From Chryseobacterium mucoviscidosis (lineage in GTDB: Bacteria > Bacteroidota > Bacteroidia > Flavobacteriales > Weeksellaceae), in NCBI RefSeq assembly GCF_002177115.1, contig NZ_MVAG01000091.1:1-64000 (forward strand): a DNA stretch of 64,000 nucleotides, read 5' to 3'. This document shows positions 1 through 7,969 of this stretch, in pieces. How positions within the stretch are numbered: position 1 is the first letter of the stretch; each line of letters starts with the position of its first letter. A program made the position numbers and the translations under genes. The notes below the pieces were generated by a model. It saw only the letters and a program-made list of their open reading frames with translations. It ran no database searches and was not told where the DNA came from.

Positions 1-146
1 ACTTTATCTAATGATTGACATTTATAACATTTCATAATACTAATTTATGAAATATATTTTAATTTAACAATACCAAAATTAGCAGTATCCACATTTTGAT
101 TCGCCAGAAAATGCGCTCGTAAATTGTCTGCTTCCATCAAATGATT

Positions 147-936
147 TTACAGATAAGAAAACTGCTGTGTATTTAAGCTCTGCATACCGATCTGTGTAAG
201 CATGTAATTAATAGCACTCGGTGCGGGAAGACTATAAGCTGGATTGCTTCCTGCACCCCCATCCGGTCCGTAGCTTCCTCCATTTCCTATTTAATTATAA
301 AATTCATCCTGAAAACAACTGTTAATAATTTGTGTATCGTAATAAGCCGCATTAATTGTTCCTGCATAAGCACAGGGTTTTCCCGGAAAATGCAAACCTT
401 CTATACAGGAGACTGGTGTAGTAATTACTGTATAACAGCCAATTGCAGTCTTAGCGGCTGTTTTTGCAATCCCGTTCTCGAAAGAAAGACTGGATATAAG
501 TTCTCCGTTGTAAGACTTATAATGTACCGTACCCGAGAAGGTTGTAAGATTCAGATAAGGAATTGGCGTACTGGAAATATATTGTGCGATAAAGAATGAT
601 TCCCTTTCTCCTGTAGTGTAAACGATTATCTCATAAACCGTATCATCTTTTTTAGTAAAAGTACTGTAAGATGTTTTGTTGCCTTTCTTTACAACATCTA
701 CCGGCTGGTTATCAAAAAGCAATGCAGCGTAAGAATTGGATTTTGAAAAGTAATTGGACGAGTTTATTTTCGTTTCTAAAAAATTTTTAAAAGCAGGAAC
801 GTCCTTCATGAGGTAAACCTTCGCTTTTTCTTTTTGAGTTTCAGAAGAAAAACTGTCGGATGAAGCATCTTCATGTGCGGCAGCTAACCAGAAATAATAC
901 CAATGCCATAAGCATTATGAAATAAGATTTTTTCAT
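147..936 (-). pseudogene. Decayed lipoprotein gene (frameshift plus premature stop)
   Basis: Reading from an ATG at 936 gives a hydrophobic signal peptide ending in a lipobox-like LVSC, then a stop after about 21 codons. The neighbouring frame takes over at about position 870 and stays open to a TAA at 291. It then continues in the same frame, with coding-like Gly/Ser-rich sequence (NGGSYGPDGG, then SLPAPSAINYML), to a TAA at 147. The intact ancestor was probably a secreted or lipid-anchored protein of about 260 residues. The start ATG at 809 would give only 172 residues without a signal. I do not recognise the family. A sequencing error could explain one lesion, but hardly both. Confidence 0.7.
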
Positions 937-1044
937 TTTGTATTGAATTAAAATTTAATGCTTCAAATATATATTTTATTCCGATACCTTACTGTTCTAT
1001 TTTCGGGAGGAATAAATTTTATGAATTGGAAAGATAGTTTTTGT

Positions 1045-1052
1045 TACTTTTG
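1045..1052 (+). promoter_or_regulatory. Candidate -7 box for the XRE-dtd-FKBP operon
   Basis: TACTTTTG fits the Bacteroidetes -7 consensus TAnnTTTG and lies 24 bases before the ATG at 1077. The upstream -33 element is weak (a TTG at 1026-1028). Confidence 0.45.
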
Positions 1053-1076
1053 TTATCAGTATAATATTAGATCACA

Positions 1077-1448
1077 ATGAACATTCAGATAGGGAGTAAA
1101 ATAAGAAGATTGAGAGAGACTAAAGGCTTTTCTCAGGAAGAAATGGCTGAAAGGCTGCAAATTTCTCGCTCAGCATACAGCCGTATAGAAATGGGTGAAA
1201 CAAACTCTTGGGTTAATCATATTGAGAAGTTATGCGAAAATTTAGATATCAAACCGGAAGATTTTTTTATTAATTCTGAGAACAACATAAATACAAATCA
1301 GGATAACGCTTCTGCTGTTCAGTCTAATCCTCATCATGATACTCATATCACCATCAATCAATTATCTGAAAAAGTAATTGAAATGTATGAAGAACGCATC
1401 CGAGAGCTGAAAGAACAGGTAGAATTCTGGAAAACAAAGAACAGCTAA
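1077..1448 (+). CDS. XRE-family helix-turn-helix regulator
   Basis: A 123-residue cytoplasmic DNA-binding protein. Residues 7-61 form a Cro/C1-type HTH (GSKIRRLRETKGFSQEEMA, then ISRSAYSRIEMG). A polar linker follows, and then a C-terminal amphipathic segment (about 95-121, with EERIRELKEQVEF) that should form a coiled coil and drive dimerisation. It lies 9 bases before dtd and probably shares its transcript. Proteins of this design (short HTH plus coiled-coil tail) are common single-copy regulators in Flavobacteriia. The target is unknown, and autoregulation would be a normal expectation. Family call is firm, role is inferred. Confidence 0.85.
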   Translation: MNIQIGSKIRRLRETKGFSQEEMAERLQISRSAYSRIEMGETNSWVNHIEKLCENLDIKPEDFFINSENNINTNQDNASAVQSNPHHDTHITINQLSEKVIEMYEERIRELKEQVEFWKTKNS

Positions 1449-1457
1449 AAATTTGTA

Positions 1458-1907
1458 ATGAAAGTTGTCATACAAAGAGTTTCAGAATCCAGCGTAAAAG
1501 TGGATGGAAAAGTGGTCGGGGAAATCGGAAACGGTTTAATGCTTCTGGTAGGAATTGATGAAAATGATGAAAAAAGCGATGCAGACTGGCTTGTACAGAA
1601 AATTTTAAACCTCAGAATTTTCGGTGATGAAGATGGGAAACTGAATCTTTCTGTTCAGGATATTCAGGGAGAGATATTATGCATCAGTCAGTTTACGTTG
1701 ATTGCCGATTATAAAAAAGGAAACCGCCCTTCTTTCATTAAAGCCGCAAAACCGGATAAAGCGATTCCTTTGTTTGAGTATTTTAAAGAAGAAATTTCAA
1801 AATCCGGACTAAAAACCGAAAGCGGAATCTTCGGAGCAGATATGAAAGTTTCGTTAATTAATGACGGTCCGGTAACTATTGTGATGGATTCCGTTACAAA
1901 AGCTTAA
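1458..1907 (+). CDS. dtd: D-aminoacyl-tRNA deacylase
   Basis: This enzyme hydrolyses D-amino acids (and glycine mischarged on tRNA-Ala) from tRNA and so protects translation fidelity in the cytoplasm. The 149-residue length is standard for DTD. Both family signatures are present: SQFT at residues 77-80 and NDGPVT at 135-140, the latter holding the Gly-cisPro pair that enforces D-chirality across the dimer. The start MKVVIQRV is the usual DTD N-terminus. It sits between the XRE regulator (9-base gap) and the FKBP gene (29-base gap) in one likely operon. Confidence 0.96.
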   Translation: MKVVIQRVSESSVKVDGKVVGEIGNGLMLLVGIDENDEKSDADWLVQKILNLRIFGDEDGKLNLSVQDIQGEILCISQFTLIADYKKGNRPSFIKAAKPDKAIPLFEYFKEEISKSGLKTESGIFGADMKVSLINDGPVTIVMDSVTKA

Positions 1908-1936
1908 ATTCGCAGAAAATATATTTACATTCAACA

Positions 1937-2620
1937 ATGAAAAAAACGTTATTTACCTTAGTTCTTTTAACAGGAGTAAATCTTGCATTCGCTCAGAAAA
2001 CTTACACAGACGAGCAGAAAGCGTCTTACTACATCGGTCTTGATATTGCTGAAAACATGAAGAAGCAGGGCTTTCCGGCAGATCCTGAATTATTGGCACA
2101 AGGTTTTAAAGATGCTTTCGGAGATAAGGCAAGTTTATTCCCGAAAGAAGAAATGGGAACTTTTTTACAGGGCTTTATGCAGAAGCAGAATGAAAAAAAA
2201 CAGGCTGAAGCAAAAGTAAAAGCAGAGGAAAACAAAAAGAAAGGTGCTGAGTTTTTAGCTAAAAATAAGCTGAACAAGAACATAAAAACCACAGCAAGCG
2301 GTTTACAATATGAAGTTCTTAAAGAAGGCGATGGTAAAGCAAAACCAACTGCTTCAAGTACTGCAAACGTAAAATACACCGGAAAATTAATGGACGGAAC
2401 CGTTTTCGATTCTACGGATAAAAACGGAGGACAACCGATCGAATTAAATCTTTCAAGCGTTATCAAAGGTTGGACAGAAGGAATCCAACTGATGTCGAAA
2501 GGTGCAAAATACAGATTCTATATTCCGGCTGATCTTGCTTATGGAGACAACGGAGCAGGTGGCGTAATTCCTCCGGGAGCAACCCTTATTTTTGATGTGG
2601 AACTGGTAGATTTTAAATAA
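1937..2620 (+). CDS. Exported FKBP-type peptidyl-prolyl isomerase (Mip/FkpA-like)
   Basis: A 227-residue periplasmic prolyl isomerase and chaperone. Residues 1-19 are a Sec signal peptide ending AFA-Q. Residues about 22-100 are the helical FKBP_N dimerisation domain, with a long Lys/Glu-rich helix. Residues about 125-227 are the FKBP catalytic domain (VKYTGKLMDGTVFDST, GWTEGIQLM, YGDNGAGGVIPPGATL, FDVEL). It is the last gene before the strong hairpin at 2643. A close paralogue, lipid-anchored rather than soluble, lies at 33255-33956. The two share almost the whole catalytic domain. Confidence 0.93.
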   Translation: MKKTLFTLVLLTGVNLAFAQKTYTDEQKASYYIGLDIAENMKKQGFPADPELLAQGFKDAFGDKASLFPKEEMGTFLQGFMQKQNEKKQAEAKVKAEENKKKGAEFLAKNKLNKNIKTTASGLQYEVLKEGDGKAKPTASSTANVKYTGKLMDGTVFDSTDKNGGQPIELNLSSVIKGWTEGIQLMSKGAKYRFYIPADLAYGDNGAGGVIPPGATLIFDVELVDFK

Positions 2621-2642
2621 TCTTTTCTATAAAAAAACAGCA

Positions 2643-2677
2643 AAAACGTCTTTCAGAAATCTGAAAGACGTTTTTTT
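2643..2677. terminator. Rho-independent terminator
   Basis: A perfect 14-bp stem (AAAACGTCTTTCAG at 2643-2656 with CTGAAAGACGTTTT at 2661-2674) has a 4-base loop and is flanked by A and T tracts. It sits between convergent genes and should work in both directions, ending the FKBP operon and the minus-strand lipoprotein gene. Confidence 0.9.
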
Positions 2678-2699
2678 AAAATAAACTTTTATAAAAAAA

Positions 2700-3212
2700 C
2701 TAATTCGCAGGAACGCTGCTGAAATTTAGTGCAATTCTAAGGTTCATGTCAGAACTTGTCTGGTTCTTCAGTTCATAAACCGTTCTTACGGTAACCCCCG
2801 TACTTTTTACCACCTCATCTAAAAATCCTGAAGTTGCAAGATCAAGATTCAAACTTGAAGCATCTGTAGAAATATTGGTTCTTGAAGCAACCAGTCTTTC
2901 TCCTGTTCCGCTCGATGAAATGTATACTTTTATCGATTTAAAAGCATTCAGGCTTCCTCCTGCCGGAGAAACTACGGAAACTTTAGCATCCGATATTCTT
3001 ACGTCTTTAATTTTTGCATTGTTATTTCCTCCAAACCAAGTCTGAACGTTGGAAGCGGTAGAAGTAGAAGAAACTTCTTTATCTGCGGGAACTCCAGTGG
3101 AAACTAACACATTGGCTGTATAAGGAAATGTATTCTGAACCAACGACTGCACCGTTCCACAACTTACCAGAGCTACTGAAGCTACTGCCGCCGTCAAAAA
3201 TATATTTTTCAT
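2700..3212 (-). CDS. Putative lipoprotein, family not recognised
   Basis: Read from the ATG at 3212 (MKNIFLTAAV) the product is 170 residues. An upstream ATG at 3230 is possible but would put extra residues before the signal peptide. The signal ends in the lipobox LVSC, so the protein should be lipid-anchored. The rest is Ser/Thr/Asn-rich and looks beta-stranded, with no cysteine pattern or catalytic motif that I can name. It is separated from the next lipoprotein gene by about 50 bases and shares with it the leader sequence just before the start, so the two may be co-transcribed. Confidence 0.75.
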   Translation of the reverse strand: MKNIFLTAAVASVALVSCGTVQSLVQNTFPYTANVLVSTGVPADKEVSSTSTASNVQTWFGGNNNAKIKDVRISDAKVSVVSPAGGSLNAFKSIKVYISSSGTGERLVASRTNISTDASSLNLDLATSGFLDEVVKSTGVTVRTVYELKNQTSSDMNLRIALNFSSVPAN

Positions 3213-3264
3213 AATGATAAATTTTAACATTGTCTTTGCAGAAACTATACCAAAATGATGAAAA

Positions 3265-3804
3265 TTATTCTACACTTACGGTAAAACTGCCTTTGGTATT
3301 ACCGGAAGCCATATTGCTTTTACCGATGATCAGCCAAACTTCGCCCTTATCTTTTACATCATAAGTAATTTCTCTTCCAAAAGGTCCGTCATAATCTCCG
3401 TTGGGAAGTTTGATCTGGTTAAAGCGGATGTTGAAATCCTTTTCATTGGTCGAAATTTTTGCCTTTATTTTAGATTGATCGAAATTGATGATTTTAAGAA
3501 TAAATTCCTGTCCGTCTTTTGTAAATTCTTCTCCTAAAGTTAACGGAAACTGTTCTGCATCTACCGTTCTGGTAATTTTACCATCCTTTACCGTTCTCAT
3601 CACTCCGGTTTTAAGAACTTCTTTGGTTTTCGGCGCGTTGTTGATCACAGAATCCTTCATTTTTACGGCTGCGGAATCCATTTTAGGAGCAGAATCAGAT
3701 TGTTCGCTTACGATTACTGAATCATTTTTCTGAGTTTCTGCCGGAGCAGATTCTTTTTGACATGAAACAATAAGTAAAGGGATGAGCAATAAGGATTTTT
3801 TCAT
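3265..3804 (-). CDS. Putative lipoprotein, unknown function
   Basis: A 179-residue protein with a short signal peptide and lipobox LIVSC (Cys at residue 15). A low-complexity, Ser/Lys/Asp-rich linker runs to about residue 60. A globular, probably beta-sandwich C-terminal domain follows (about 75-179), with FPLTLGEEFTKDGQEF and GEVWLIIGKSN segments. I cannot assign a family. The extended linker is typical of surface or periplasmic lipoproteins. It precedes the 2700-3212 lipoprotein on the same strand. Confidence 0.75.
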   Translation of the reverse strand: MKKSLLLIPLLIVSCQKESAPAETQKNDSVIVSEQSDSAPKMDSAAVKMKDSVINNAPKTKEVLKTGVMRTVKDGKITRTVDAEQFPLTLGEEFTKDGQEFILKIINFDQSKIKAKISTNEKDFNIRFNQIKLPNGDYDGPFGREITYDVKDKGEVWLIIGKSNMASGNTKGSFTVSVE

Positions 3805-3920
3805 AATGATAATTTTTAAGCACGATCTAAGCCGTCTTGATTTTAAAGTTTATGGAGATGCCAAAATTGTTCCATTGATTATTTAAGATGATTTTTTAAT
3901 AACAATCTTTTCTGATTGAT

Positions 3921-3958
3921 TAAAAAAACCTCACAGGTTTTTGAAACCTGTGAGGTTT
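3921..3958 (-). terminator. Terminator of the 7.9-4.0 kb operon
   Basis: A perfect 15-bp stem (AAACCTCACAGGTTT at 3926-3940, AAACCTGTGAGGTTT at 3944-3958) has a TTG loop. On the minus strand it is followed by a T-run (A-run at 3922-3928 on plus). It lies 15 bases after the stop at 3973. From general knowledge, near-identical AACCTCACAGGTTT palindromes occur widely in Bacteroidetes genomes, so this may also be a dispersed repeat used as a terminator. Confidence 0.85.
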
Positions 3959-3972
3959 GACCGAAGATCTTC

Positions 3973-5349
3973 TTACTTTAAATTCTGGTAATACAAAACC
4001 TGAGAAAGAAATGTTTCATTTTGTTGGAATTTCACTCTTTCTAAATTCAGAATTTCAGATTTTAAGGCATCGTTGTGATGTTCTTCGGCATAATTCAGCA
4101 ATTGCTTCTCACTGAAATTAATTTGAGTTTTATGGTAGTTTGAAGCAAAGTCTTTACGTTTCCTATTTTCAGAAGTAATGATTCCGCCCCAATTGATGTA
4201 GCTGCAAACAAGGATTACTCCGTAAATATACCAAGCCATGGTGTTGAAAAGGAAAACATTTCTCTTCTGCTTCTGAATTTTAATAAAAGTGGTGACCAAG
4301 CCAATTAAAGCCAATATCAAAAATGCATAAACACCCAGTCTTTTGTAGGTAAAACCATAATTGATGATGTATTCTGAGTTTTTCACCATGGCAGAAATAA
4401 CGAGAACGGCATTCAGGAAAATCCAGACTTTGGCTAACATTTTCATCAATCCGGCTTTCGGATCAAAATTGAAATTCGATTTAAAGTAAAACATGATCAC
4501 CAGAATCGACATGATGATCGACAGAATGACTGCATTTACTCTTTCATGTGTTTCTTCGGAGAGTTTTACAGGACTTTTTACTGACTCGTAAAACTGTTCA
4601 TAGTTGTAGGTGATGATGAAAAAGACGAGCAGAATATTCAGCGCAAATAAAGAAATTACGCCGCTCATTCTTTCTGCATCCAGATCAAGAAAAGAATAGG
4701 TGGCTTTCTGAATTTTATCTTTCTCCCCGAAATTGTTATCCAGCAATCTGTTGCTTTTGTAAATAAAACGTTCAACGGCGAAATTCCAGTAATTGAATGC
4801 GATAAAAAAGCCTAAAACAATCATAGCAAAAAGCTGCCAGAAATTGACATCAAGCTCCACATTGGTGAATAAATTGGCAAAATGATCGCTTCCTGCGGAA
4901 TAGATTCCAAAGAAAACGGAGATCAGAATTAAAGGAATTATTACAAAAGCCAGTGTTTTCTGCCACAAACCGGAAACGTTTCTTTTGGGAAGCCATGCAT
5001 CGAAATTCAGGATTCTGAAAAACTCTGTAAAGCAGTTCGTCACAAAAACCGGAACCAGCAAAAGGATTTTCATCCTGCGGTTTCGGGATCTGTATCCTAA
5101 CAATAACAGTGAACTGACAACCGCCAGAAAGGACGGAAAATCTCCGTACCACGCAAACGCAGCACTCGAAATAATGCTCGTTACGAAAAGAAAAATAAAC
5201 GTTTTGGTTCGGTTTCGTTCAGGTGTTCTGAAGAAAGTAAGCACGGCATAAATAATTCCGATAATTCCGAGATTGAGACCTACATTCTGATCATAAAATA
5301 CAATGACAAAAAGCAGGGTCGTAAGAAATATATAGTGATGTGTTTTCAT
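3973..5349 (-). CDS. Polytopic membrane protein, DUF4173/DUF4153-like
   Basis: A 458-residue integral membrane protein with about ten to eleven predicted hydrophobic helices. The segment ETHERVNAVILSIIMSIL (about 275-292), with its following YFKSNFNF, resembles the conserved core of DUF4173/DUF4153 proteins; I assign the family from memory of that pattern. The C-terminal about 50 residues are hydrophilic. It is the last gene of a six- or seven-gene unit ending at the hairpin at 3926-3958, and starts 8 bases after the 96-residue membrane protein. No enzymatic motif is visible. Confidence 0.7.
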   Translation of the reverse strand: MKTHHYIFLTTLLFVIVFYDQNVGLNLGIIGIIYAVLTFFRTPERNRTKTFIFLFVTSIISSAAFAWYGDFPSFLAVVSSLLLLGYRSRNRRMKILLLVPVFVTNCFTEFFRILNFDAWLPKRNVSGLWQKTLAFVIIPLILISVFFGIYSAGSDHFANLFTNVELDVNFWQLFAMIVLGFFIAFNYWNFAVERFIYKSNRLLDNNFGEKDKIQKATYSFLDLDAERMSGVISLFALNILLVFFIITYNYEQFYESVKSPVKLSEETHERVNAVILSIIMSILVIMFYFKSNFNFDPKAGLMKMLAKVWIFLNAVLVISAMVKNSEYIINYGFTYKRLGVYAFLILALIGLVTTFIKIQKQKRNVFLFNTMAWYIYGVILVCSYINWGGIITSENRKRKDFASNYHKTQINFSEKQLLNYAEEHHNDALKSEILNLERVKFQQNETFLSQVLYYQNLK

Positions 5350-5357
5350 AGGTTAGT

Positions 5358-5648
5358 TTAAATGTTGGTGAAAATAAAAAAGTAAAAGGCGGCAATCGGA
5401 ATATTCAACAAAATCAGCAAAGCTGAGTTTCCGTGAGATTTTTTATCTGAAACATCTGTTAAAAAAGTAATCAGTTCGGAGCAGAAAACAATCATGTTGA
5501 CAACAACGGCAATAACGACATAATAAAATCCGAGCCAGACAAAAAACCAAGATTCGGAGATCCAGAATGCCAGTAAGATGATGGTTCCAAGCAGCCATGA
5601 AATCAGAAACAGACTTTTTCCGACGGGACTAAATTTTATTCGTTCCAT
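5358..5648 (-). CDS. Small three- to four-helix membrane protein, paralogue 1
   Basis: A 96-residue hydrophobic protein with a charged N-terminus and three to four transmembrane helices. It ends with LLILLNIPIAAFYFFIF. The arrangement GKSLFLISWLLG, VVNMIVF and LNIPIAAFY recurs in the products at 6140-6454 and 6466-6753, so the three genes appear to be diverged duplicates. It lies two bases from the COQ4-like gene and 8 bases before the DUF4173-like gene. Function unknown. Confidence 0.7.
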   Translation of the reverse strand: MERIKFSPVGKSLFLISWLLGTIILLAFWISESWFFVWLGFYYVVIAVVVNMIVFCSELITFLTDVSDKKSHGNSALLILLNIPIAAFYFFIFTNI

Positions 5649-5650
5649 GA

Positions 5651-6136
5651 TTAATGCAAAACAGCGGTATTCTTCTGTTGAATGAAATCTTTCAGATGCT
5701 CAAAATTCTGCCAGAGCAAAGCTTCAAAATCCCAATGGTAAAACGGACGCATATTTTGTCCTTTTTTGTAGGCTTTGATGTAGAGTTTGTAATATTCCGG
5801 TAAAATGAGGCTTCCCAAAACAATGGCTGCCAAAAGATGGGCATTGAGCTTTCCGTTTCCTAACAGGAGAAACTGCATGGCGATTTCGTCCTCGAAATTG
5901 GTTCCGCATCCTGTAATAAGGTGATGAACATCGTGATTTTCCATTTTGGGAATCATCGTGAAACCATGTTTTTTATAAAATTCTCCCAATTTTCTGCCCA
6001 GAGAATCTTCCTGAAACTCCAGCAGTTGTTTTTCGGTAAACTGCCACTGCCTTTTCTTTTTCTTGAAATAGGTTCTGTACAGTTTCTGGGTCTTATTGTA
6101 AACGAAAAGAAGAAATTTGACGCGTATTTTTTTCAT
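5651..6136 (-). CDS. COQ4-like protein
   Basis: A 161-residue protein carrying the COQ4-family motif HD-x-HH-x11-E: His68, Asp69, His71, His72 and Glu84. The surrounding text (PKMENHDVHHLITG, then FEDEIAMQF) and the downstream LAAIVLGSLILPEYY also fit the family. In eukaryotes COQ4 belongs to the ubiquinone biosynthetic complex, whereas Flavobacteriia use menaquinone, so the role here is unknown. It is embedded in a run of small membrane-protein genes (3-base and 2-base gaps) and is surely co-transcribed with them. An N-terminal basic segment (residues 1-30) suggests membrane or lipid association. Confidence 0.75.
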   Translation of the reverse strand: MKKIRVKFLLFVYNKTQKLYRTYFKKKKRQWQFTEKQLLEFQEDSLGRKLGEFYKKHGFTMIPKMENHDVHHLITGCGTNFEDEIAMQFLLLGNGKLNAHLLAAIVLGSLILPEYYKLYIKAYKKGQNMRPFYHWDFEALLWQNFEHLKDFIQQKNTAVLH

Positions 6137-6139
6137 AAT

Positions 6140-6454
6140 TTATGGGTTTAAAAAATTAATTGAAACAAGCTGAAATCCGATGATGATATAAATTATTGCT
6201 ATGGGAATATTAATCAGCATAATTCCTGAAGATTTAAGACAGGCATTGAGTTTACTCTTATGAACAATTCCGTGCATTAATAGAGTAACAAGAACAATCA
6301 TATTAACTACAAATCCATATTCCAAAACCAAAATTCCACCTTCAACAAGTAAATCATTTTTAGTGAGAGCATACCCGAACAAAGAGATGCTTCCTAAAAT
6401 AAATGAAAGCCAAAACAGAGTTTTTCCGATAATTATGATTGTTTTTTCATTCAT
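6140..6454 (-). CDS. Small membrane protein, paralogue 2
   Basis: A 104-residue protein with about four hydrophobic helices. GKTLFWLSFILGSISLFGY, VVNMIVLVTLL and MLINIPIAIIYI align by eye with the products at 5358-5648 and 6466-6753. The conserved Asn in the second helix and the N-(I/F)-P-I motif in the last helix are the strongest shared points. Three bases separate it from the COQ4-like gene. No known function. Confidence 0.7.
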   Translation of the reverse strand: MNEKTIIIIGKTLFWLSFILGSISLFGYALTKNDLLVEGGILVLEYGFVVNMIVLVTLLMHGIVHKSKLNACLKSSGIMLINIPIAIIYIIIGFQLVSINFLNP

Positions 6455-6465
6455 ATTATGTTATT

Positions 6466-6753
6466 TTAAGTTAATGATATGGCTAAGTATAAAAAAAAGA
6501 TGATTGGAAAATTAAACATCATCAATACCAAAGAATTTTTAAATTGAACACGGTTTTCAGGAAAAATAAATATAAAAGCAAACAGCAAAATCATTGAAAA
6601 TAGATTAATAATCAGATTAATTGCTGACAAGAAAATCAAAGTCCCAACAAGATCATCACTAATTTTAAATACCATGCCTGCTATAATTAAAATTCCGATC
6701 AACCAACTTGCAGAGAAATAAATCAATGCAATGTTGTTATATTTACTTTTCAT
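6466..6753 (-). CDS. Small membrane protein, paralogue 3
   Basis: A 95-residue, four-helix membrane protein, the most diverged of the three local paralogues. It keeps the N-P-I feature (MMFNFPIIFFLYLA) and the Asn-containing middle helix (INLIINLFSMILL). Its start overlaps the end of the metallophosphoesterase gene by 11 bases, which indicates translational coupling. Function unknown. Confidence 0.7.
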   Translation of the reverse strand: MKSKYNNIALIYFSASWLIGILIIAGMVFKISDDLVGTLIFLSAINLIINLFSMILLFAFIFIFPENRVQFKNSLVLMMFNFPIIFFLYLAISLT

Positions 6754-7588
6754 AATTTATGAGTGTAAAAACCGTAATTTCCGGACGCACCATAAAGCGA
6801 ACCTGAAAAGAATGTCCCAAAGCACGGTTGATGTAAAGCATTCTTCCATCTTCAAGATCAATTTCTCCGGAAATATATTTTCTGTTTTTCACGGGAAGCA
6901 GAGGCGTAATGACTCCGGGAATTCTGCACTGTCCTCCATGCGTATGTCCGCTCAGAATCCATCCCTGATAACCATTCCAGATATCTTTATCACAGGCATC
7001 GGGATTATGACAGAGAATAATATTCGCTTTGGAAGGATCATAATCTTTCATCACTTTCTGCGGTGCAAAATTGGGCGACCATAAATCTTCAAAACCGATA
7101 AAATTCAGTCCGTTGCTTTCCTGCTGCGCATTATTCAGCATTGTGATTCCGAAGCTTTCCAGAATATTGCAGATATTGTCGGACGACTGAAGATCCTGCC
7201 AGTCTTTTCCGTAATCGTGATTTCCCAGAATTCCAAATGTTGCCAGATTTCCCAACACAACATGTTCCATCACTTTTTTAAGGTCTTCCGTTTCTTTAGC
7301 TCCTCCATGATTAACAAAATCTCCTGTGTACACCACGAAGTCGGGATTGTATTTTTTAGCTTTCTGAAAAGAATCGATAATGAAATTCCAGTCGAAGCGG
7401 GTTCCAACATGAAGGTCGGAAATCTGCATCAGAATTTTTCCTTCAAGATCTTTGGGTAAATTTTTAATCGGAAGTTTCCGTTCTACAAATTCCAGCCAAA
7501 ACGGTTCGATCTGCCATGAATAGAGAAGAGGGAATGCTCCTATTACAGAAAGCTGAAAGATCTTTTTTAAAAATGTTTTCCGGTTCAT
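6743..7588 (-). CDS. Membrane-anchored metallophosphoesterase (YaeI/YkuE-like)
   Basis: A 281-residue calcineurin-like phosphoesterase. All metal-binding blocks are visible in order: SDLHVG (about 57-62), YTGDFVNHGG (about 91-100), GNHDYG (about 121-126), LCHNPDA (about 192-198) and SGHTHGGQ (about 214-221). The N-terminal 30 residues are hydrophobic after a basic start, so the enzyme is probably anchored in the inner membrane with the catalytic domain outside. Relatives such as YaeI are reported to act on lipid-A-pathway pyrophosphate substrates; the substrate here is unknown. It starts 24 bases after the 99-residue membrane protein gene and overlaps the following gene. Confidence 0.88.
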   Translation of the reverse strand: MNRKTFLKKIFQLSVIGAFPLLYSWQIEPFWLEFVERKLPIKNLPKDLEGKILMQISDLHVGTRFDWNFIIDSFQKAKKYNPDFVVYTGDFVNHGGAKETEDLKKVMEHVVLGNLATFGILGNHDYGKDWQDLQSSDNICNILESFGITMLNNAQQESNGLNFIGFEDLWSPNFAPQKVMKDYDPSKANIILCHNPDACDKDIWNGYQGWILSGHTHGGQCRIPGVITPLLPVKNRKYISGEIDLEDGRMLYINRALGHSFQVRFMVRPEITVFTLINYEK

Positions 7589-7612
7589 TTATGTTTTAGT
7601 TTTTTTACAACA

Positions 7613-7912
7613 TTAGCTTCCTGCGAAAGGAGTTCCGAAAAGCCCGACTGCCAGTTCGATCCACACTAAAGCCAGGACTAATAAAATCGCAAAGCAGATC
7701 AGCAGTTTATACCGTAAAGATTTTTTCGATCGGATGACCAGATTGATAAAGAATGCGGTTCCGAAAAGTAAAGTTCCGGCAATAATAAAATCAGCAGGAG
7801 ACCAGTTCCAGCCTTCTGCAAAAAGATTGGCAAAAAATGCCGTAAGCATCAATAATGCAGGAACTGCGAAAATGATGGTTGTTTTTTGTTTTTCTAAAGT
7901 CATAATTTTCAT
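7613..7912 (-). CDS. Small three-helix membrane protein
   Basis: A 99-residue hydrophobic protein with three likely transmembrane helices and a basic loop (IRSKKSLRYK). The start may be 7912 or the next ATG at 7903 (MTLEKQKT). It lies first in the unit running to 3973, directly behind the inverted repeat at 7930-7946, which suggests that expression is controlled by the winged-helix protein encoded just upstream. No family recognised. Confidence 0.65.
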   Translation of the reverse strand: MKIMTLEKQKTTIIFAVPALLMLTAFFANLFAEGWNWSPADFIIAGTLLFGTAFFINLVIRSKKSLRYKLLICFAILLVLALVWIELAVGLFGTPFAGS

Positions 7913-7929
7913 TTTAAATTATTAAAAGT

Positions 7930-7946
7930 ACTTTGTATTTCAAAGT
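7930..7946. promoter_or_regulatory. Candidate operator, ACTTTG-N5-CAAAGT (site 1)
   Basis: ACTTTG at 7930-7935 and CAAAGT at 7941-7946 form a perfect 6-bp inverted repeat with a 5-base A/T spacer. It sits 18 bases before the start at 7912, between the winged-helix regulator gene and its downstream unit. The same sequence plan recurs at 9422-9440. A site for the HTH_34-type regulator is the simplest reading, but this is inference. Confidence 0.6.
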
Positions 7947-7969
7947 TTAAAAATAAAAAAATTTAATCT

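Noticed and set aside
330..599. Plus-strand frame over the decayed lipoprotein gene
   Set aside because: The minus-strand frame has a signal peptide and continuous protein-like sequence; the plus frame has none.
2029..2466. 145-residue reading frame on the minus strand inside the FKBP gene
   Set aside because: It mirrors a well-supported plus-strand gene with signal peptide and FKBP motifs; the opposite frame has an improbable Phe/Ser-rich composition.
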